From Thermoplasmata archaeon (lineage in GTDB: Archaea; Thermoplasmatota; E2; DHVEG-1): a DNA stretch of 64,000 nt. The stretch lies in NCBI GenBank assembly GCA_020054475.1, contig JAHWGJ010000001.1, forward strand, positions 58,434-122,433, written 5' to 3'. The position numbers and the translations under genes are program-made. The notes beneath the pieces are model-generated. The model searched no databases. It was not told where the DNA came from and saw only the letters and a program-made list of their open reading frames with translations. This document shows, one piece after another, positions 59,750 to 64,000 of the stretch (position 1 is its first letter; every line of letters begins with the position of its first letter).

Positions 59750-59852
59750 GAAATATTCACTGGTTTTGTAATTAATTCATGGTTTATCAAATTTATCTTA
59801 TATTTTTGCTATCAATTTTATATAGTAGTTTATATTATCTGTCTTGAATAAT

Positions 59853-59978
59853 ATGGATCAAAATTGCGATTACTGCGGATTTCCTCTTATTACTGAGGAA
59901 GAAAAAATAAATGGATTACATTTATATTGTTTAAGATGTTTTGAAGGAAACGATATTGAAAAATTCGAAAATACGTGA
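59853..59978 (+). CDS. 41-residue zinc-ribbon microprotein
   Basis: ATG 59853 opens a frame with CDYCG at residues 5-9 and CLRCF about 17 residues later, and an acidic tail. A TATA-like TTTTATATAG lies about 35 bases upstream and there is no SD, so the transcript may be leaderless. It is divergent from the zinc ribbon at 59630. Function unknown. Confidence 0.6.
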   Translation: MDQNCDYCGFPLITEEEKINGLHLYCLRCFEGNDIEKFENT

Positions 59979-60041
59979 AATTGGGCGGTATTTTTTATAA
60001 CAAGATAAATTTTTTTGTTTATAATTGAGGTTATTTATCAA

Positions 60042-60887
60042 CTATTTTAAAATATTCATCTCATTTGGATTTTTTATCCATAGATCTCTCTGTGGGAATG
60101 GAATGCTTATTCCCTCTTTATCATATGCTTCTTTAATATTTTTTGTCAAATCCCATTTTGTATTCCAATAATCATCAGTATTAACCCACGGTCTAATAAG
60201 AAGATCTACACTTGAATCTCCAAGATCTGAAACACCAATATATGGTACTGGTTCTTTCAATACTTTTTTATGTTTTGTTACAACCCCCATTGCTACTTTC
60301 ATCGCCTTTCCAATATCATCATTGTAGCTAATTCCTATTTTCATATCAATCATCCTTGTGCTGAATGTAGTATAGTTTACAATCGGTTCCCCCCATACCT
60401 TTGAATTGGGGATAATTATTCGTTTATTATCTAATGTTATAAGTGAAGTAATACTAGCTCCAACATTATTTATTCTTCCACTATGCCCTGAGACTTCAAC
60501 AAAATCATTTTTCTTAAAAGGTTTTGTAATTGCTATCATGAAGCCTGCTGCAAGATTTCCCAAGGTTTCTTGGAATGCAAAACCAAATATAAAACCCGCA
60601 ACAACTGATAAACTAATAACTGCAGCTCCAACGTCAACACCTATAAAACCAACTGCTATTGAAATCGCAAAAATTATTAATAGTATTCTTACAACTCTAC
60701 TAGTAAATTCAACTAAAATTTTTGATAAATTTGCTTTTTTCATTGCTTTTGAAATGTATTTACTAACAAGTATTGCAACTAAATAACCAACAAATATTAC
60801 AATTATCGCTAAAAATATATCTGCTAAAGATATATTTAAAAAAGGTAAATTTCTTGTTAATAAATCAATTATTTCTTCATAAGCCAT
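60042..60887 (-). CDS. Small-conductance mechanosensitive channel (MscS family)
   Basis: A 281-residue channel that opens under membrane tension to release solutes. Three membrane helices lie at about 18-40, 60-82 and 88-112; the third is the pore helix with AAVISLSVVAGFIFGFAFQ. The beta domain follows (FKKNDFVEVSGHSGRINNVG, IIIPNSKVWGEPIVNYT). The C-terminal alpha/beta part is of normal length. Start ATG 60887, with AGGGAAAGATC upstream. Confidence 0.95.
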   Translation of the reverse strand: MAYEEIIDLLTRNLPFLNISLADIFLAIIVIFVGYLVAILVSKYISKAMKKANLSKILVEFTSRVVRILLIIFAISIAVGFIGVDVGAAVISLSVVAGFIFGFAFQETLGNLAAGFMIAITKPFKKNDFVEVSGHSGRINNVGASITSLITLDNKRIIIPNSKVWGEPIVNYTTFSTRMIDMKIGISYNDDIGKAMKVAMGVVTKHKKVLKEPVPYIGVSDLGDSSVDLLIRPWVNTDDYWNTKWDLTKNIKEAYDKEGISIPFPQRDLWIKNPNEMNILK

Positions 60888-61204
60888 GATCTTTCCCTAC
60901 AAGCAATTATAATTATAGTTATTAATGCGAATTTAATAAGTTTTATTGTTTTTGTTACTTTATTTATTTCAATATTTTTGACAGTATCCACTCAGATGTA
61001 TTTTATGAATAATTTTCTTTATTATCTTAATAGTTGATCAATATTAGAAAATTATAATACTTATATTAGTTTTTATTTATCATATATGTTATAATAATTG
61101 TATTCTAATAAATTCGAGTAAATATATTTTATTAAAAAAACCATCTGAGAGAAAGTTTTATTATAATTATAAATATATCATAATATATAAAAATAATTGA
61201 ATTG
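60888..61204. other. 316-bp divergent promoter region
   Basis: This AT-rich spacer separates the mscS and phosphoesterase starts. It carries several TATA-like stretches (for example ATTATAAATATATC at about 61165) but I see no gene, RNA or repeat. Confidence 0.4.
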
Positions 61205-62728
61205 ATGAAAATGTTTAAAAAAACAAAGTTGATAGTAAATTCAATATTTATCTTATTATTAATCTTTTCAATAATTTCTTCATCAAATGCATTAGAATTT
61301 GAAATATATAACAAAGAGGGAAATAACAATATTTTTCAAAATCCTATATTTAAAAATGCAATTGAAAATAAGACCAAATACAAAATAACTTATCCCCTCT
61401 CAACAACCCCTGCATTAGTAGAAAAAGAAGGAAAATTTATAATAAATTTTGAAGCTGAAGAATTTGAAGAAATATATGTAACAATTTCAACAGCCTATGA
61501 ACCTGTAATAGATGAGATTTTATTAGAAAATATAACATATTTAAATGAAACTCCGAACTGGAAAATTGAAGTTAATATCCCTTTATCTATAACTGAAGAA
61601 TTATATAATATTACATTGTTATTCATAAATGAAGGACAATCCTACAAAGCCATCCAACCAAGATCATTAAAAATATTTGATGAATTTAAAGATGATTTTT
61701 CTTTTATTCATATAACAGATATTCATTATGGAGACCCTAGAGGTCTAGTGGAAAGTATTAAGGAAACTATTGGCTTTAAATCTATAAAAAGATGTATAAA
61801 AGAAATTAATCTTCTTCAGCCTGATTTTGTTTTAATTTCAGGTGATATTGTTTTTGGACAACTTTATCCATTTGAATATAAAATTGAATACAAAAAATGT
61901 TATGATTTATTACAATCTTTTGATGTCCCAACTTTTTTAGTACCAGGTAACCATGACGGATATAATCGTATACTAGAGGATGGTTTTGATTTTTGGCAAG
62001 AGTATTTTGGCCCTTTATATTATTCATTTGATTATGGAGAATATCATTTTACAGCGGTTAATTCATATGATATGTCAAAACTTTATAGATTGACTTTTCT
62101 TTTCATACCGTTGAACTGGGGGGGATCTATTACAAACGAACAACTTAATTGGGTGGAAAATGATTTAGCTAACTCACATTCAAAATTGAATTTTATGTTT
62201 CTCCACCATAATCCCCTATGGGATACAATATCTGATTCATTAATTGGTATGGGTTATAAAAATAGAAAGAATTTATTATCTATAATACATGAAAATGGTG
62301 TGGATATGGTTCTTGCGGGACACAATCATTTAGATACTGTAAATATTGAAAATGATGTAGTTTTTATAACCACTACAACGCCTGAAAGTGAAATAAGTAC
62401 TGATGATGGATATTGGGGGTATAGATTTGTGAAGATCATTAATGGAGAAATATTTTCTTATAACTATAAAGAACCCAAATATTCAATCCCTTCATACCAT
62501 ATTGATTATAATATAAATTTTTACGATGATTTTGCTGAAGCTATTGTAAATAATAGTTTAGATATTAATATAGAAGCAAATGTTAAATTTTTAATGCCTA
62601 TCGGCACGTATAGTGTAGAAAATGGTGAAATAATTATGCAAAGAATCAATGAGGATTATAACGAAATTTATGTTAAATCTAATATTCAACCTCAAACAAC
62701 TAAAACAATTACTCTTTTTAAATTATAA
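61205..62728 (+). CDS. Exported calcineurin-like metallophosphoesterase
   Basis: A protein of about 507 residues. Residues 1-30 are a signal peptide (MKMFKKTKLIVNSIFILLLI). Residues about 35-155 form a beta-rich N-terminal domain. Residues about 160-410 hold the catalytic domain: DIHYGDP, SGDIVFGQ, PGNHDGY, FLHHNPLW and AGHNHLD. About 95 more residues of beta structure follow. Extracellular phosphatases of this type release phosphate from nucleotides or lipids. The start is one of ATG 61205 or 61211 or the TTG 61202; a TATA-like box precedes them closely. Related to phosphate supply, but not near the pst genes. Confidence 0.9.
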   Translation: MKMFKKTKLIVNSIFILLLIFSIISSSNALEFEIYNKEGNNNIFQNPIFKNAIENKTKYKITYPLSTTPALVEKEGKFIINFEAEEFEEIYVTISTAYEPVIDEILLENITYLNETPNWKIEVNIPLSITEELYNITLLFINEGQSYKAIQPRSLKIFDEFKDDFSFIHITDIHYGDPRGLVESIKETIGFKSIKRCIKEINLLQPDFVLISGDIVFGQLYPFEYKIEYKKCYDLLQSFDVPTFLVPGNHDGYNRILEDGFDFWQEYFGPLYYSFDYGEYHFTAVNSYDMSKLYRLTFLFIPLNWGGSITNEQLNWVENDLANSHSKLNFMFLHHNPLWDTISDSLIGMGYKNRKNLLSIIHENGVDMVLAGHNHLDTVNIENDVVFITTTTPESEISTDDGYWGYRFVKIINGEIFSYNYKEPKYSIPSYHIDYNINFYDDFAEAIVNNSLDINIEANVKFLMPIGTYSVENGEIIMQRINEDYNEIYVKSNIQPQTTKTITLFKL

Positions 62729-62850
62729 AATTATATTATACCAAAAAGGATTATTAGAAATAATTGGAAATTATTAAATATGGTTTTTTCTATATAAATT
62801 ACAGCACTCTAATATATTATTATTAGATTATTAATGGGATGTGATGCAAA

Positions 62851-63687
62851 ATGGTGAATTTAGGGATGGGTTTTAAATTAGATGCTAAAGAAAATTCTAA
62901 AAGAGAATCTTCGGCTATAGATGATGTAATAAATACCAATGAAACAAAAAGCAGTTTTTCAGGTCTTAATAGAGTTTCTAGTGGGATTCAGGGTTTAGAT
63001 GAATTTATGAATGGCGGATATCCAAAAGGAAATATTGTTTTAATATCAGGGACTCCCGGTACAGGTAAAACTATAATCTGTTTCCAATTCATTGAATCTG
63101 GTTTAAAAAAAGGCGATAATTGTCTATATCTTACATCAGATCAACCAGTTAAAAATCTTTTATATGAGGCAAAACAACTACAATTTGATTTTCAATCAGA
63201 AATAGATAATGGAAAATTAAAAATTGTTTATTTAGATCTTGACAAACAAAATCTTCATAAAGATATTGAAGAAATTGTAAAATCTGGAAAATATGATAGA
63301 ATTGTTATGGATTCTCTTTCTCCAGTCACAGAGATGCCAATGTGGATGGTAAATAATGGTAAAGAAGTAATACCTTCATCAAATTCTATGACAACCACAA
63401 CAATTCCACTTGATTCAATTCAAGCTACTAGATTACATCTTAGACATTTAATGAAAATCATTAAAGAAGAAAATAGTACAACAATGGTTACAACTGAAAT
63501 ACCTGAAGGATCCCGGGATTTATCTAGAGATTCTATATCAGAATTTTTAGTAGATGGAATACTTGTTTTAGGTCTTGATACAACAATGGGTAGAAGAAAA
63601 TTGACTATTCGAAAAATGAGAGGGACAAAACACGCTTTAAAACCAATGGACGTAGAAATAACAGATCAGGGATTTAAATTACGATGA
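62851..63687 (+). CDS. KaiC/RadA-like (RecA superfamily) ATPase
   Basis: A 278-residue ATPase with a single KaiC-type domain. Walker A SGTPGTGKT near residue 70, Walker B RIVMDSLSPV near 155, and the VNNGKEVIP loop; the N-terminal 40 residues are a variable tail. Archaeal proteins of this sort often act in signalling and motility or as partners of small regulators. It ends with PMDVEITDQGFKLR, the usual KaiC strand. GGGATGTGATG precedes ATG 62851. A further gene follows after 44 bases, possibly its partner. Confidence 0.85.
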   Translation: MVNLGMGFKLDAKENSKRESSAIDDVINTNETKSSFSGLNRVSSGIQGLDEFMNGGYPKGNIVLISGTPGTGKTIICFQFIESGLKKGDNCLYLTSDQPVKNLLYEAKQLQFDFQSEIDNGKLKIVYLDLDKQNLHKDIEEIVKSGKYDRIVMDSLSPVTEMPMWMVNNGKEVIPSSNSMTTTTIPLDSIQATRLHLRHLMKIIKEENSTTMVTTEIPEGSRDLSRDSISEFLVDGILVLGLDTTMGRRKLTIRKMRGTKHALKPMDVEITDQGFKLR

Positions 63688-63731
63688 TCTATTTCTAAAA
63701 AGATCGGTATATTTTTTATTGAGGAAAAAAA

Positions 63732-64000
63732 ATGTATGAAATTCCAGAAATTGTAAAAGAACTAAGAGAACTGGAAATAAATAATATAACTCCAAATATT
63801 GTTAATGAATTAAGAGAACTTGAGAAAACCGGTAAACTATATTCAACACAATGTCAAATAACAAATACAACGAAAAATTATGTTGATACAACTTTTATAA
63901 AAACAGAAAAACAGCCCCCCTCAAAAAAAAATACAATAATACAAAATGATTTAAAAAGAATAATTCAAGGAAGCAAAATGCTGTTCGATCTCTCACCGGA
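63732..64000 (+). CDS. Unknown protein, partial, downstream of KaiC-like ATPase
   Basis: Starts at ATG 63732 (TTGAGGAA upstream) and runs off the right edge, so 89 residues are visible. It has a repeated motif near the start, KELRELEINNITPNIVNELR with ELEKTGKL, suggesting a helical dimer interface, and then a polar linker with KTEKQPPSK. It lies 44 bases after the KaiC-like gene and is likely co-transcribed. No family can be assigned from this part. Confidence 0.55.
   Translation, partial: MYEIPEIVKELRELEINNITPNIVNELRELEKTGKLYSTQCQITNTTKNYVDTTFIKTEKQPPSKKNTIIQNDLKRIIQGSKMLFDLSP

Noticed and set aside
1-64000. tRNA and rRNA genes
   Set aside because: I looked for G/C-rich islands and TTCRA-type arms between genes and found none that could fold into a tRNA.

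Overview
This window comes from a very AT-rich archaeal chromosome. The archaeal evidence is: TATA-like boxes (TTTAAATA, TTTATAAAGG) about 25-35 nt before many starts, some genes apparently leaderless; two Lrp/AsnC regulators plus a stand-alone RAM domain; a KaiC/RadA-type ATPase; two PAS-DUF835-winged-helix proteins; many tiny zinc ribbons; and PEP/pyruvate-binding-domain proteins. The mix of DUF835 proteins, NosD-like secreted proteins and acyl-CoA catabolism suggests an anaerobic, amino-acid or fatty-acid degrading member of the Thermoplasmatota, but that placement is inference. I found no rRNA, tRNA, CRISPR array or insertion sequence.

Layout. 1-3.3 kb: three secreted proteins (one partial), two of them sharing a duplicated promoter, then a CDF metal transporter. 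3.4-7.2 kb: a nitrogen/amino-acid regulatory cluster (asparaginase-like protein, RAM domain, paired Lrp regulators) and decayed genes. 7.5-11.3 kb: phosphate-uptake operon pstSCAB led by a small helical protein. 11.5-13.4 kb: small proteins and the first intact ribbon-helix-helix (RHH) regulator. 13.4-16.2 kb: ADP-forming acyl-CoA synthetase fused to a GNAT domain. 16.3-20.2 kb: glutamate dehydrogenase with a trailing microprotein operon, the second RHH locus, and a second asparaginase-like gene. 20.2-27.7 kb: an operon of glutamate dehydrogenase, two large PEP/pyruvate-binding-domain proteins (one with a nucleotidyltransferase domain) and a microprotein, flanked on both sides by oppositely oriented remnants of the same genes. 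28-33.4 kb: a phosphoesterase and a secreted beta-propeller / beta-helix operon. 33.5-46.4 kb: acyl-CoA metabolism. 46.4-64 kb: signalling proteins (PAS sensors, histidine kinase, response regulator), MsrA, ZIP and MscS, a string of zinc-ribbon microproteins, an extracellular phosphoesterase and a KaiC-like ATPase.

How the genes work together. The acyl-CoA block encodes thiolase, 3-hydroxyacyl-CoA dehydrogenase, crotonase, acyl-CoA dehydrogenase, AMP-forming acyl-CoA synthetase, EtfBA, and a B12 mutase with its B12 subunit, G-protein chaperone and adenosyltransferase. The mutase large subunit carries Phe89 and Gln207 at the positions that separate isobutyryl-CoA mutase from methylmalonyl-CoA mutase. 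The block therefore reads best as a route isobutyryl-CoA to butyryl-CoA to two acetyl-CoA, and the ADP-forming synthetase at 13450-16164 could recover ATP. Two glutamate dehydrogenases and the Lrp-type regulators fit amino-acid (valine) fermentation.

The most unusual signal is a divergent gene pair seen three times (near 6.8, 12.0 and 18.7 kb): an RHH protein with a conserved C-terminal domain facing a small helical protein. In all three, a tandem 10-bp repeat (TCAYCAYTTN type) sits immediately upstream of the RHH TATA box. One copy has been inactivated by a nonsense mutation.
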